A DNA stretch of 57,784 nt from Rhodospirillaceae bacterium (lineage in GTDB: Bacteria > Pseudomonadota > Alphaproteobacteria > Rhodospirillales > Casp-alpha2): contig NZRL01000065.1 of assembly GCA_002696205.1 (NCBI GenBank), positions 1 to 57,784 of the forward strand. Reading direction: 5' to 3'. Under the pieces are notes generated by a model. The model was not told where the DNA came from, did no database searches, and saw only the letters and a list, made by a program, of their open reading frames with translations. Both the position numbers and the translations under genes were made by a program. Positions 1 to 8,474 of this stretch are shown here, one piece after another. Numbering within the stretch: the stretch's first letter is position 1; the number at the start of each line of letters is the position of its first letter.

Positions 1-2560
1 CAACCGTATCCGTGCCTTCGCCGCCGATGAAGGCGTCGGAGCCGCCCTGCCCGCCGATGAAGGTATCGTCGCCTTCTTCGCCGTAGACGACATCGTCGTT
101 TTCGGTGCCGGTGACGGTGTCGTTACCTTCACCCGCATAAACGACGGCATCGTCGTCCATCTGGAAGGTATCGTCGCCGTCGGTCAGTACGTCGCGGTTG
201 ACGTCGACATCGATGGTCGCCGTCTGCGAGGCGGCATCGCCGCCGTCGGCTTCCGTCGAGGTCGCTGTGACGGAGAGCTGGAAGTCCGTGTCGTAATCGT
301 CGGGAACGCTGACGGTCAGACCGTCCAGGTCGGCGGAAGACAGAGTCCAGGTGTCGGTCGCCTCGTCGTAGGTACCGGCGGAGAGGGTCGCCCCTTCCGG
401 CACGCCGGAAACGGTGACGGAAAGGGATTCCGAGCCGTCCACGTCGGTCAGCGACGCAGTGATATCCAGCGGAATGTCCGCGCCGCGATAACCTTCGCCT
501 TCGACGGCGGAGCCGACTTCCAGCGTCGGCACGTCGGCCACGCCGTCGACACCGACGGTGATCGTGCCGGTCGCCGGGCTGGAGGTGTTCTCGCCGTCGA
601 TGGTGACGACGGAGACACCGATGTTGAAATCGACGTCGCTATCGGCCGGCGGCGTGATCTGCAGGCCGGAAAGCTGTGCTTCGGTCAGGGTGACCGAGCC
701 GTCGGGATTGACGGTGATTTCGCCATCGGCATTGGACAAGACCGCGCCTTCGGGAATGCCCGACAGGGTCACTTCCATATCTTCGTCGGCGTCGTTCTTG
801 GTGATGTTCAGATTCAGGTCAATGGCCGTGTCTTCATCGCCGCCCGCCGAAACATCGCCCACCTGGGCGCCTTCGGCCTCGTTCGCAGCATCGACAATGT
901 CCTGCGCCTCGTCCTGCGAGGTTTCGGCCGTCGTTTCCTGCTGCTCGGCGGTATTCGCGGCGTTTTCCGCCTGTTGCTGCGCGGCTTCCGCCTCGGCGGG
1001 CGTGGTCGCCGCATTGGCGGCGTCCAGGGCGGCCTTGGCGGCAGCGGCGGCAGCTTCGGCGGCATCGGCAGCGGCATCCGCGGCATCGGCGGCGCTCTGT
1101 GCGTCCGGCTCGTTATCCGCCAGAGTCTGCGCCTCGTTCGCGGCCTGACGGGCATTGTCCGCCGCCGTCTGAGCCCGGTCGTAGGCCGCCTGAGCGGCTT
1201 CCCGCGCGGCCTGAATGGCGGCCCGGTCGGCACTGTCGTCGAATTCGTCCTGCTGCTGGCTGGATTCCTGCTGTTCCGTCGGGGGCGGGCCCTCGACATC
1301 CTGGAACACGACGTTCTCTTCCGGCGTCTCGCCGGCGAAGGGATCGACCTCATCCGTGACGTTGGTGAAGTCTTCTTCGAACTGCGGGCCGCCCGCGTCG
1401 GTCTGGAAGTCCTGCAGGTCTTCCGGCGACGGCTGGTCGAGGATCTCGGCCTCGCCTTCGACGTCGGGCTGACCGCTGGTGTCTTCTTCCTGACCGGCGG
1501 CGGTTTCCATGTTGGCCAGTTCCTCGGCGGAGGGCTCGCCTTCCTGGGACTGGTCCTGCTGGTCACCCGCACCCTGTTCGATCTCTTCCTGCAGGCCAAA
1601 GTGGTTGCCCGAGGTCCGTTCGCCTTCGGTGCTCTCAACCGGCAGATATTTCAAGGTGGTGGCATGGCGTTCGACGATGGCGTCGTCGTCCATGGTGCCG
1701 CGATCGGTGGCTTCGGAATCGTAGCTCGGGATGGAGACGTAGTCGCCGCCCTGGTTCATCACGACCTGGCCGGTGTTGTTCTCGATCACGACTTCACCGA
1801 CGAAGCCGTCGGCTTCCTGCATCAGGACGACCTGCATCTCGCCGTCGGGCGGGATCTCAATACCGACCTGCGTACCGCGGATACCGATGGTCGCGACCGG
1901 GGTGTCGATCTTCATGGCGTCGGGGTCGGTCTTGGCGACCTGACCGGACACGAAGGTGAACACACCCTGGACAACGGATACGTTCAGCGAGCCGTCCTGG
2001 GTCGCCGGGTCGTAAACCATCTCGTCCAGGACCATCTGGCTGTCTTCGCCCATGGAGAAGGTCGTTTCATCGGCGAGGAGCACGCCGATCGCCCCATCGG
2101 GCCCGGTTTCGATGTTATCACCCTGGAAAACCTGGTCCCCGGCCTTGAGTTGGATGCGGGTACCGTCGGCGCGGGTCACCCAGACCTCGCCGGACAGCGT
2201 CTTGACCGTACCGATCGGCGCACCGTCCGTGCCGCCGATGACCTGGGTGCTGGCGTCGGCGAACTGCTGGATCGCGTCCGCATTGGTGGAGTCGGGCGTG
2301 CCCGTCAGCTGCACCACCATGTCGCCGGAAAGGTTGGCGCCATCGGCGGATGCGATCTGCGGGGGGTTCGGCTGGTCGTAATAGTTCTCGACCGTGACCT
2401 TCGACCCATCGGGGAAGGTCAGCACAAGGTCGGAACCGTCGACCGCGAATTCTGCTTCGGATACGGAAAGCCCTTCGGGAAGGGTCAAAACATCAGCGCC
2501 AGACGCCGACATCGCGATCGTCTGGGGTTCACCACCAGGGGTCTGAGTGGTCTCAGCCAT
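1..2560 (-). CDS. FecR-domain RTX/VCBS-like large secreted surface protein (5' part only)
   Basis: Open frame from an ATG at 2560 running off the left edge, about 853 codons visible. No Sec signal peptide is seen. Residues about 120-185 form a FecR-type domain (LSGEVWVTRADG, then KAGDQVFQGDNIETG), followed near 220-233 by VATIGIRGTQVGIEI. Next comes an acidic Gln/Glu-rich linker and, at about 443-553, a very Ala-rich helical stretch. Residues about 560-780 look like two cadherin/VCBS-type beta domains (SLTDVDGSESLSVTVSGVP). The visible end holds glycine-aspartate RTX-like calcium repeats (GEGNDTVTG, GEEGDDTFIGG). Such proteins usually leave by type I secretion using a C-terminal signal, which would lie outside the window. 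Adhesin or matrix protein is inferred. The FecR and RTX assignments are firm; the function is not. Confidence 0.8.
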   Translation of the reverse strand, partial: MAETTQTPGGEPQTIAMSASGADVLTLPEGLSVSEAEFAVDGSDLVLTFPDGSKVTVENYYDQPNPPQIASADGANLSGDMVVQLTGTPDSTNADAIQQFADASTQVIGGTDGAPIGTVKTLSGEVWVTRADGTRIQLKAGDQVFQGDNIETGPDGAIGVLLADETTFSMGEDSQMVLDEMVYDPATQDGSLNVSVVQGVFTFVSGQVAKTDPDAMKIDTPVATIGIRGTQVGIEIPPDGEMQVVLMQEADGFVGEVVIENNTGQVVMNQGGDYVSIPSYDSEATDRGTMDDDAIVERHATTLKYLPVESTEGERTSGNHFGLQEEIEQGAGDQQDQSQEGEPSAEELANMETAAGQEEDTSGQPDVEGEAEILDQPSPEDLQDFQTDAGGPQFEEDFTNVTDEVDPFAGETPEENVVFQDVEGPPPTEQQESSQQQDEFDDSADRAAIQAAREAAQAAYDRAQTAADNARQAANEAQTLADNEPDAQSAADAADAAADAAEAAAAAAKAALDAANAATTPAEAEAAQQQAENAANTAEQQETTAETSQDEAQDIVDAANEAEGAQVGDVSAGGDEDTAIDLNLNITKNDADEDMEVTLSGIPEGAVLSNADGEITVNPDGSVTLTEAQLSGLQITPPADSDVDFNIGVSVVTIDGENTSSPATGTITVGVDGVADVPTLEVGSAVEGEGYRGADIPLDITASLTDVDGSESLSVTVSGVPEGATLSAGTYDEATDTWTLSSADLDGLTVSVPDDYDTDFQLSVTATSTEADGGDAASQTATIDVDVNRDVLTDGDDTFQMDDDAVVYAGEGNDTVTGTENDDVVYGEEGDDTFIGGQGGSDAFIGGEGTDTV

Positions 2561-2636
2561 TTGTAGAACTCCTTACGGACGGCTGCTCCAACATGCCGTC
2601 ACGGAGCCCAATGCGTTGTTATTTTTCTTTTTATCA

Positions 2637-2658
2637 GTGAGCGAACATATACGCTCAC
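2637..2658. promoter_or_regulatory. Inverted repeat overlapping the -10 box (candidate operator)
   Basis: GTGAGCG (2637-2643) and CGCTCAC (2652-2658) are perfect 7-base arms around an 8-base centre containing the proposed -10 hexamer. A dimeric repressor bound here would block the promoter. It could instead form a hairpin at the transcript start. Confidence 0.45.
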
Positions 2659-2674
2659 CCTCACCCTATGTCAA
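2646..2674 (-). promoter_or_regulatory. Sigma70-like promoter of the FecR-RTX gene
   Basis: On the minus strand a perfect -35 TTGACA (2674-2669) is followed after 17 bases by TATATG (2651-2646). Transcription would start near 2639, leaving a leader of about 80 bases before the ATG at 2560. Confidence 0.5.
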
Positions 2675-2689
2675 AGGGATCAAGGTTGC

Positions 2690-2705
2690 TGTGATCTAAA
2701 TCACA
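2690..2705. promoter_or_regulatory. CRP-type binding site (TGTGA-N6-TCACA)
   Basis: TGTGATCTAAATCACA has two perfect TGTGA/TCACA half sites with the 6-base spacer and differs from the E. coli CRP consensus core at one central base. It lies about 130 bases upstream of the FecR-RTX start, centred near -59 of the promoter proposed at 2646-2674, which is close to a class I activator position. A CRP/FNR-family regulator that recognises TGTGA is inferred. Confidence 0.65.
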
Positions 2706-2718
2706 CCTGTCGAGGATG

Positions 2719-2751
2719 GTTCGGACCGGGCGGCTGCCCCGGGAACCGAAC
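2719..2751 (-). terminator. Stem-loop after soeC
   Basis: Outer arms GTTCGG/CCGAAC and inner arms CCGGG/CCCGG form a strong GC hairpin four bases beyond the soeC stop codon. There is no T-tract, so intrinsic termination is uncertain; it may protect the 3' end. Confidence 0.35.
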
Positions 2752-2754
2752 GGA

Positions 2755-3702
2755 TCAAACGCGGTCGGCGCCGTAATACAGCGTCACGACGTGGCGGGCC
2801 TCGGCGAAAAACAACCAGCGTTCGACCAGCGTCCCCGCCGTCGCCAGAACCGCCCCCAGCAGAGCCAAGGCACCTTCCGCCGGGCCTTCCACCGACAGAC
2901 CGATGCCCGCCGCACAGATCGCGGCCAGAAATCCGCCGATCAAGGCGATGCGGCGCAACTTCAAGGCATGCTTGCGGGCGACCCGGAAGCCCATCTCGTT
3001 CATGAGATAGTTTTCTTCCGTATGCGGCCCCTCGAGCATACGGACCTTGCCGATATGCCCCAGCCCGGTTGCGCTTTCCGGTGTCGCGGCATGGCGGGTC
3101 GTATCGATAAACCGCCAATAGAGAATCTTGACCACAACGGCGGCCACAAGCCCCCACATCGTAGCGACCGAAATACCGTAGGTCTCCGCACCGAACAGCG
3201 CCAACAGCGCATTCAGCCAAACCAGACCCGTTGCAATACCGAGGACCAGATAGCTCGGCACGACCCAGCCGTTGGCCCATTGGTGAATGGTCCGAAGCGA
3301 GCGATAGATCATCGCCGTGCAGAACACGGTGACGATGGCCATGACGGCAGAGGCCCAACCGGCGGCCGCCCCCCACTGCCCGAACTTCTCCGGCCACATC
3401 CAGATGGCGGCCAAAGCCACCGCGGGCCCATAGGTGATGACCGAGGCGACACCTTCCCGCGACAGCCAGCTGGACCGCCATTGGGAAAAGGCCCGCCAGG
3501 CCCGTTCGGGATGGCCCAGGTGGAAGGTCGAGGACAGCAACCCCGCCGTCACCGCGGCCAAGGCCAGAACGATGGCCGTCAGACCGAAGACTTTGTCGGC
3601 GGGCAGCATGCCAAGCGCGCCCAAGGCTCCGATCAGGGCCAGCAGGCCATAGCCCGCGCCCGACGAAACCGTGAAGAAAATGACCGAAAATGCCGGATGC
3701 AT
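2755..3702 (-). CDS. soeC: DmsC/NrfD-type membrane anchor, probable SoeC of a sulfite dehydrogenase
   Basis: 315 residues, mostly membrane segments (about eight hydrophobic helices), the usual form and length of the DmsC-type anchor that takes electrons from an iron-sulfur subunit to the quinone pool. The conserved STFHLGHPERAW stretch of the family is at about residues 58-69. It is the last gene of a three-gene operon, 28 bases after the FeS subunit, with GAGGAAA as ribosome site ahead of the ATG. It is called SoeC rather than DmsC because the catalytic subunit has no Tat signal. Another cytoplasmic-facing molybdoenzyme with the same subunits cannot be excluded. Confidence 0.75.
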   Translation of the reverse strand: MHPAFSVIFFTVSSGAGYGLLALIGALGALGMLPADKVFGLTAIVLALAAVTAGLLSSTFHLGHPERAWRAFSQWRSSWLSREGVASVITYGPAVALAAIWMWPEKFGQWGAAAGWASAVMAIVTVFCTAMIYRSLRTIHQWANGWVVPSYLVLGIATGLVWLNALLALFGAETYGISVATMWGLVAAVVVKILYWRFIDTTRHAATPESATGLGHIGKVRMLEGPHTEENYLMNEMGFRVARKHALKLRRIALIGGFLAAICAAGIGLSVEGPAEGALALLGAVLATAGTLVERWLFFAEARHVVTLYYGADRV

Positions 3703-3730
3703 GTCGCGTTTCCTCGTTTCTTCTTATGCC

Positions 3731-4474
3731 CTAGCGGGACAGAACCTTGTCGACCCAACGAAGGATCGGGTTCTCGGGGCCCGGCTCGGCGGCCAGCTCG
3801 GTCGGACCGCCTTCGGCGGCCTCGGCCCGGCGCGGACGCGGCGGCAGGTATTTGTTGGTCGGCTTGTAGGCCATTTCCGGCATCAGGTCGTAGCCGCCAC
3901 GTTCGGCGACCAGCTTGGAGACGTCCGAATTGGCGTCTCCCAGGTCCCCGTAATGGCGGGCCCCCGCCGGGCATGTCGAAACGCAAGCCGGCACCCGTTC
4001 GCGTTCCGGAATGTTTTCATTGTAGATGCGGTCGATGCAGAGCGTGCATTTCTTCATCACGCCGGCGTCGCTGTCGAATTCACGGGCGCCGTATGGGCAG
4101 GCCCAGGAGCACAGCTTGCAGCCGATGCATTTGCTTTCGTCGACCAGCACGATGCCGTCGGCAGCGCGTTTGAAGCTGGCCCCCGTCGGGCAAACGGTGA
4201 CGCAAGCGGCCTGTTCGCAATGCAGGCAGGACTTCGGGAAATGAACCGTCTGGTTCGGCTTGCCGTCGTTGCGTTGTGTCTCGAAGGCGTGGATGCGGTT
4301 GAACCACACACCCTGCTGCTTGGCACCATAGGGCTTGAGGTCCGTCAGCGGCGCCATATGCCCGCCGGTGTTCCATTCCTTGCAGTTCACCGCGCAGGCG
4401 TGACAGCCGACGCAGATGTCCAGGTCGATGACCAGGCCGAGCTTCTTTTGCGTTTGTTCGGGAAGGGTCGTCAT
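3731..4474 (-). CDS. soeB: Four-cluster [4Fe-4S] ferredoxin subunit, probable SoeB
   Basis: 247 residues from the ATG at 4474, which sits one base after the soeA stop (TGAGATG) with GGGGGAG upstream; this is preferred over a longer frame reaching into soeA. Four cysteine groups are visible: CVGCHACAVNC near the N terminus, CLHCEQAACVTVC, CIGCKLCSWAC and CTLC...CVSTC. This is the DmsB/PsrB/SoeB pattern of four [4Fe-4S] clusters linking the molybdenum centre to the membrane anchor. No signal peptide, as expected for a partner of a cytoplasmic catalytic subunit. The C-terminal tail is Arg/Pro/Glu-rich. Confidence 0.85.
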   Translation of the reverse strand: MTTLPEQTQKKLGLVIDLDICVGCHACAVNCKEWNTGGHMAPLTDLKPYGAKQQGVWFNRIHAFETQRNDGKPNQTVHFPKSCLHCEQAACVTVCPTGASFKRAADGIVLVDESKCIGCKLCSWACPYGAREFDSDAGVMKKCTLCIDRIYNENIPERERVPACVSTCPAGARHYGDLGDANSDVSKLVAERGGYDLMPEMAYKPTNKYLPPRPRRAEAAEGGPTELAAEPGPENPILRWVDKVLSR

Positions 4475-4475
4475 C

Positions 4476-7421
4476 TCAGGAAGCTCCCCCGCCCTTCTTG
4501 TGGAAGTCCGCACCGTAGCGCAATACATCCGGCGGCCGCTTGAGCCCCGGTGGCGGCGTCAGCGGCGCCGGCTTCGGCCAGGTCACGCCCGCTTCTTCCG
4601 GCTGCGCCTTCTCGATCTTGACCCGCAGGTCGTACCAGGCGGCCTGACCGGTGATCGGGTCCGAATTGGAATAGCGGTAGCCGTTCCGTTCCGGCAGCAG
4701 TTCGGAAATGATGTGGTTCAGAAGGAAGCCCTTGGTCGCCTCGCCGGCGTCCTTGTCCAGGTTCCAGGCCCCTGCCCGCTTGCCGATGGCGTTCCAGGTC
4801 CAGACGGTGTGCTTGTTGACGCCGTCCATCAACGCGACCTGCGCCTTGACCTTGCCGTGATGGCTTTCGATCCAGACCCAATCGCCGTCCTCGATGCCCT
4901 TCTGCTGGGCGATCTCCATGCCGACGTAGAGTTTATTGGACCCGGTGATCTGACGCAGCCAAGCGTTTTGCGAACCCCAGGAATGGTACATCTGCATGGG
5001 ACGCTGGCTCAACGCGTGCAGCGGGAAATCGTCCGTATCGACCATCGTGCCTTCGAACGGAGGATACCAGATCGGGATGGGATCGAAATAGGCTTCGATG
5101 CGCGCCCGGTCTTTTTCCGGCGGCTGAATGTCGCCGTGACCGCGGGCGGCCAGGCGGAACTTCTGCAGCGGCTCCGAATACAGGTGGAAGACGACCTGAT
5201 TGGCATGCCCCATGAAGCCCGCCTCGACGGCCCATTCCAGATAGGCCTTGTTGGCGAACTTGAAGTAATGGGCCTCTTCCGGGATTTCGTGGGTGAAAAA
5301 GCAGCCGTTCTCGATATAGCGGTCCAACTGGTCCGGGTTGGGGTCGCCCTTGCAGGCCTTGTCACCGTCCTCGCCGCGCCAACCGATCAACGGCCCAACG
5401 CCGGGAGCCCGTTCGTGATTGACGATGTAGTCGGCATAGCCACCCGGGAACTTGGCCGTGCCGTCCGTATTGGTCATACCCGGCAGACCCAGACGCGCGC
5501 CCAGGTCGAGCAATACCGTCTGGAACGGCCGCACATCGCGGTCAGGCTCGACCACCGGCTGGCGAATGGCGTCCTGCGCCGCCTCGGCGCTGCTGATCGG
5601 ACGGTCCAGCAAGGAGATACAATCCCAGCGCTCAAGATAGGTCGTATCGGGCAGGATCAAATCGGCATAGGGCACCATCTCCGAGAAATAGGCGTCGGAA
5701 TAGATGATGCGGGGGATTTTGTATTCGCCGGTCTCTTCGTCCTGGGCGGTCAGCATATCCATCACGCCGGACGAATTCATGGTCGAATTCCAGCTCATAT
5801 TCGCCATGAACATGAAAAGGGTATCGACCGGGTACGGGTCGCCCATGGCGGCATTGGTAATGACCATATGCATCATGCCGTGGACGGAGACCGGATATTC
5901 CCAGGAAAACGCCTTGTCGATCCGCCGGGGCGAGCCGTCTTCTTCGACGATCAGGTCCTCGGGCCCCGTGGGGAAGCCGAGAGGCGGTCCGGGCAGCGGC
6001 GTCGAGGGCGCCACTTCGCCCGGCTTGCCGGCGGCCTTCAACGGCGGCGGGCAGGGCTTGGGGAACGGCGGCTTGTAGCGGAAACCGCCCGGGCAATCGA
6101 CGGTACCCAGGATCATCTGCAGGACATGCAGCGCCCGGCAGGTATGGAAGCCGTTGGAATGGGCCGAGATACCGCGCATGGCGTGGAAGCTGACCGGACG
6201 GCCGATCATCTTGTCGTGCTTGCGCCCGGCCCAGTCGGTCCAAGGCTGGTCGATCTCGATGGTTTCCTCGAAAGCGACCTTCGCCAATTCGGCGGCGATG
6301 CGCCGGATCGTCGCGGCATCGATGCCGGTTTCCTCGGCCACGGCCTCGGGGGCGTATTTCTGATCGAGATAGCGCTCGGCCATGATCTGGAATGCCGGAA
6401 CGGCCGTGCGCCCGTCGGCCAGTTTGGCCTCGGCGACCAGGGCCGGTTTGGTGTCGATGGAATTGGCGTCGGCCAGGGCCTTTTTCTCGACGTCCCAGGC
6501 CAAATTATTGCCGTCGGCGTCGCGCGCGAACAGACCGTCATCGGCAGCCCCCGGATCGCGGATCACCAGCCAATGGGCATTGGAATAGCGGGCCAGGTAT
6601 TCGTCGTCGATCTTGCCGGCCTTCAGCAATTCGTGGATCAGCGACATGATGAACAGGCCGTCCGTGCCGGGGCGGATGCCGACCCATTCGTCGGCGATCG
6701 CGGAATAGCCGGACCGCACCGGGTTCACGGAAACGAACTTGGCCCCGCGCGTCTTGATCTTGCCCAGGCCGATCTTGATGGGGTTGGAATCATGGTCTTC
6801 GGCGACGCCGAACATCATGAAGTATTTGGTCTTGTCCCAATCGGGTTCGCCGAATTCCCAGAAGCTGCCGCCGATGGTGTAGAGGCCCGCCGCCGCCATG
6901 TTGACGGAACAAAACCCGCCATGGGCCGCGAAGTTGGGGGTGCCGAACTGCGACGCCCACCAACCGGTCAGGGCCTGGCTCTGGTCACGGCCGGTGAAGA
7001 AGGCGAGCTTGCGGGGGTCGGTAGCGCGAATGCGCGACAGCCAGTCGGTCGCCGTTTCCAGCGCCTCTTCCCATTCGATTTCCTTGAACTCGCCCGAGCC
7101 GCGCGGTCCGACACGCTTCAGCGGCTTGGTCAGCTTGGCCGGCGAATTCTGGGTCATGATCCCGGCCGAGCCTTTGGCGCAGAGCACCCCTTTGTTCACG
7201 GGGTGGTCCGGATTGCCCTGGATATACCGAATCTGGCCGTCCTTCAGGTGAACCTTGATGCCACAGCGGCAGGCGCACATGTAACATGTCGTACACTTGA
7301 CCTCGTCCGCGACCTCCGGTGAGGTGTCGACTTGGCTTTCCGTGTGCCCGTTGGAGGATTTGTTCTGATCGTCTGCCGCCATTGTATTCATCCCATTGGA
7401 GGCATCGAGGAGCCTCATCAT
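4476..7421 (-). CDS. soeA: Molybdopterin oxidoreductase catalytic subunit, probable SoeA (cytoplasmic sulfite dehydrogenase)
   Basis: 981 residues from 7421; ATGs at 7391 and 7382 are alternatives, and the conserved domain begins only at about residue 42. An N-terminal [4Fe-4S] site is seen as Cys46, Cys49, Cys53 and Cys81 (CYMCACRCG ... VLCAKG), and HGGFCSVN near 167-174 carries Cys171 as likely molybdenum ligand. The C-terminal part looks like a dinucleotide-binding domain (WVWIESHHGKVKAQV). No twin-arginine signal is present, unlike DmsA, PsrA or PhsA, which favours the cytoplasmic SoeA class that oxidises sulfite to sulfate and reduces quinone through SoeBC. The divergent sulfate-activation genes support a sulfur role. 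The substrate is inferred, not shown. Confidence 0.78.
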   Translation of the reverse strand: MMRLLDASNGMNTMAADDQNKSSNGHTESQVDTSPEVADEVKCTTCYMCACRCGIKVHLKDGQIRYIQGNPDHPVNKGVLCAKGSAGIMTQNSPAKLTKPLKRVGPRGSGEFKEIEWEEALETATDWLSRIRATDPRKLAFFTGRDQSQALTGWWASQFGTPNFAAHGGFCSVNMAAAGLYTIGGSFWEFGEPDWDKTKYFMMFGVAEDHDSNPIKIGLGKIKTRGAKFVSVNPVRSGYSAIADEWVGIRPGTDGLFIMSLIHELLKAGKIDDEYLARYSNAHWLVIRDPGAADDGLFARDADGNNLAWDVEKKALADANSIDTKPALVAEAKLADGRTAVPAFQIMAERYLDQKYAPEAVAEETGIDAATIRRIAAELAKVAFEETIEIDQPWTDWAGRKHDKMIGRPVSFHAMRGISAHSNGFHTCRALHVLQMILGTVDCPGGFRYKPPFPKPCPPPLKAAGKPGEVAPSTPLPGPPLGFPTGPEDLIVEEDGSPRRIDKAFSWEYPVSVHGMMHMVITNAAMGDPYPVDTLFMFMANMSWNSTMNSSGVMDMLTAQDEETGEYKIPRIIYSDAYFSEMVPYADLILPDTTYLERWDCISLLDRPISSAEAAQDAIRQPVVEPDRDVRPFQTVLLDLGARLGLPGMTNTDGTAKFPGGYADYIVNHERAPGVGPLIGWRGEDGDKACKGDPNPDQLDRYIENGCFFTHEIPEEAHYFKFANKAYLEWAVEAGFMGHANQVVFHLYSEPLQKFRLAARGHGDIQPPEKDRARIEAYFDPIPIWYPPFEGTMVDTDDFPLHALSQRPMQMYHSWGSQNAWLRQITGSNKLYVGMEIAQQKGIEDGDWVWIESHHGKVKAQVALMDGVNKHTVWTWNAIGKRAGAWNLDKDAGEATKGFLLNHIISELLPERNGYRYSNSDPITGQAAWYDLRVKIEKAQPEEAGVTWPKPAPLTPPPGLKRPPDVLRYGADFHKKGGGAS

Positions 7422-7436
7422 TTTTTTCTGGCGTGA

Positions 7437-7474
7437 TTGCTAACGGTCCACCCGCGGGCTGTCAATCTGCCCGC
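7437..7474 (-). promoter_or_regulatory. Candidate soeABC promoter inside an inverted repeat
   Basis: GCGGGC (7454-7459) and GCCCGC (7469-7474) are perfect arms 9 bases apart. The spacer holds TTGACA on the minus strand (7465-7460), and 17 bases on is TAGCAA, a weak -10. Start of transcription would be near 7430, so translation from the ATG at 7391 would fit best. The remainder of the 258-base soeA-cysD gap shows no clear signal. Confidence 0.4.
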
Positions 7475-7679
7475 AATTGCCGCGCTCCCGTTGTGTGTCC
7501 AGAATCGCATAATAGGCGGCGAGATGGCGCAAAGGACAGGCCAACCCTGTGAATTAGGTGGGGCCAGCAACCAACCGAAACCCGATAACCAAGACGCTGA
7601 CCTGTTCCCGAAGCCAGATTTTTGAGTTAAAAGCCGATTCACCGCCCTTCTTCAGTCCTAGAGCAGGCCGCCAGCCCTC

Positions 7680-8474
7680 ATGAACGATCTAGATCAACTG
7701 GAAAGCGAAAGCATCTCGATCCTGCGCGAGGCATATACTGCGTTTTCACGCCTCGGCATGCTGTGGTCGCTGGGCAAGGATTCGAACGTCATGGTCTGGC
7801 TCGCCAAAAAAGCGTTCTTCGGCCATATCCCGTTTCCTTTGATCCATGTCGATACGGGAAATAAATTCCCGGAAATGTATGAATTCCGGGATCGGTATGC
7901 GGTTGAATGGGGTGCCGAGTTGATCATCGGCGGCTGCCCCCCATTGGAAGACATGGACCCCGACCTGCCGCCGGCGACGCGGCGCGCGGCGCGCAAGACC
8001 AAAGGCCTGAAAGAATTGCTCGAACGGGAGAAGTTCGACGGCATCTGTGCCGGGATTCGACGCGACGAAGAAGGGACCCGCGCCAAGGAGCGCGTATTCA
8101 GCCCGCGGAACCTGGATGCCGGTTGGGATGTCCGAGACCAGCCGCCGGAGTTGTGGGGCCTTTACAACACCGATTTCCCGCCCGGCACACATGTCAGGGT
8201 TCACCCAATCCTGCATTGGTCGGAGATCGATATCTGGCGCTATGTCGAACGCGAGAACATTCCCGTGGTCGACCTTTATTTCGCCAAGGACGGCAAGCGA
8301 TACCGGTCGCTCGGCGACCAGGACATTACCCATCCCGTCGCCAGCGAGGCCGCGACGGTCGCGGAAATCATCACCGAATTGGAGCAGACCTCCATTGCCG
8401 AACGGTCGGGCCGCGCCATGGACAACGAAGAAGAAGACTCCTTCGAACGTCTGCGGGCCGAGGGCTACATGTGA
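7680..8474 (+). CDS. cysD: Sulfate adenylyltransferase subunit 2 (ATP sulfurylase small subunit)
   Basis: 264 residues. CysD adenylylates sulfate to APS with ATP, driven by GTP hydrolysis in CysN. The PP-loop reads [17 protein letters not shown] at residues 31-47, where most homologues have SGGKDS, and [16 protein letters not shown] and [17 protein letters not shown] are typical family blocks. Length is slightly below the usual 300. Its TGA shares one base with the cysNC ATG (ATGTGATG), implying translational coupling. It is divergent from soeABC. The upstream ribosome site is weak. Confidence 0.93.
   Translation: MNDLDQLESESISILREAYTAFSRLGMLWSLGKDSNVMVWLAKKAFFGHIPFPLIHVDTGNKFPEMYEFRDRYAVEWGAELIIGGCPPLEDMDPDLPPATRRAARKTKGLKELLEREKFDGICAGIRRDEEGTRAKERVFSPRNLDAGWDVRDQPPELWGLYNTDFPPGTHVRVHPILHWSEIDIWRYVERENIPVVDLYFAKDGKRYRSLGDQDITHPVASEAATVAEIITELEQTSIAERSGRAMDNEEEDSFERLRAEGYM

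Noticed and set aside
1-180. Short near-repeats taken for a tandem repeat or CRISPR
   Set aside because: They are RTX glycine-aspartate codons within the coding frame; there are no evenly spaced identical repeats.
974-2566. Plus-strand open frame of 530 codons opposite the FecR-RTX gene
   Set aside because: The minus-strand frame shows FecR and RTX motifs and runs off the edge; the plus frame is its complement shadow.
4416-7322. Antisense open frame of 968 codons opposite soeA
   Set aside because: A shadow of a high-GC3 gene: its peptide is rich in Arg, His, Gln and Gly with no fold signature, while soeA on the other strand has full motifs.
7418-7642. 74-codon minus-strand ORF in the soeA-cysD gap
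   Set aside because: It covers the promoter region, has no good ribosome site and no recognisable sequence.
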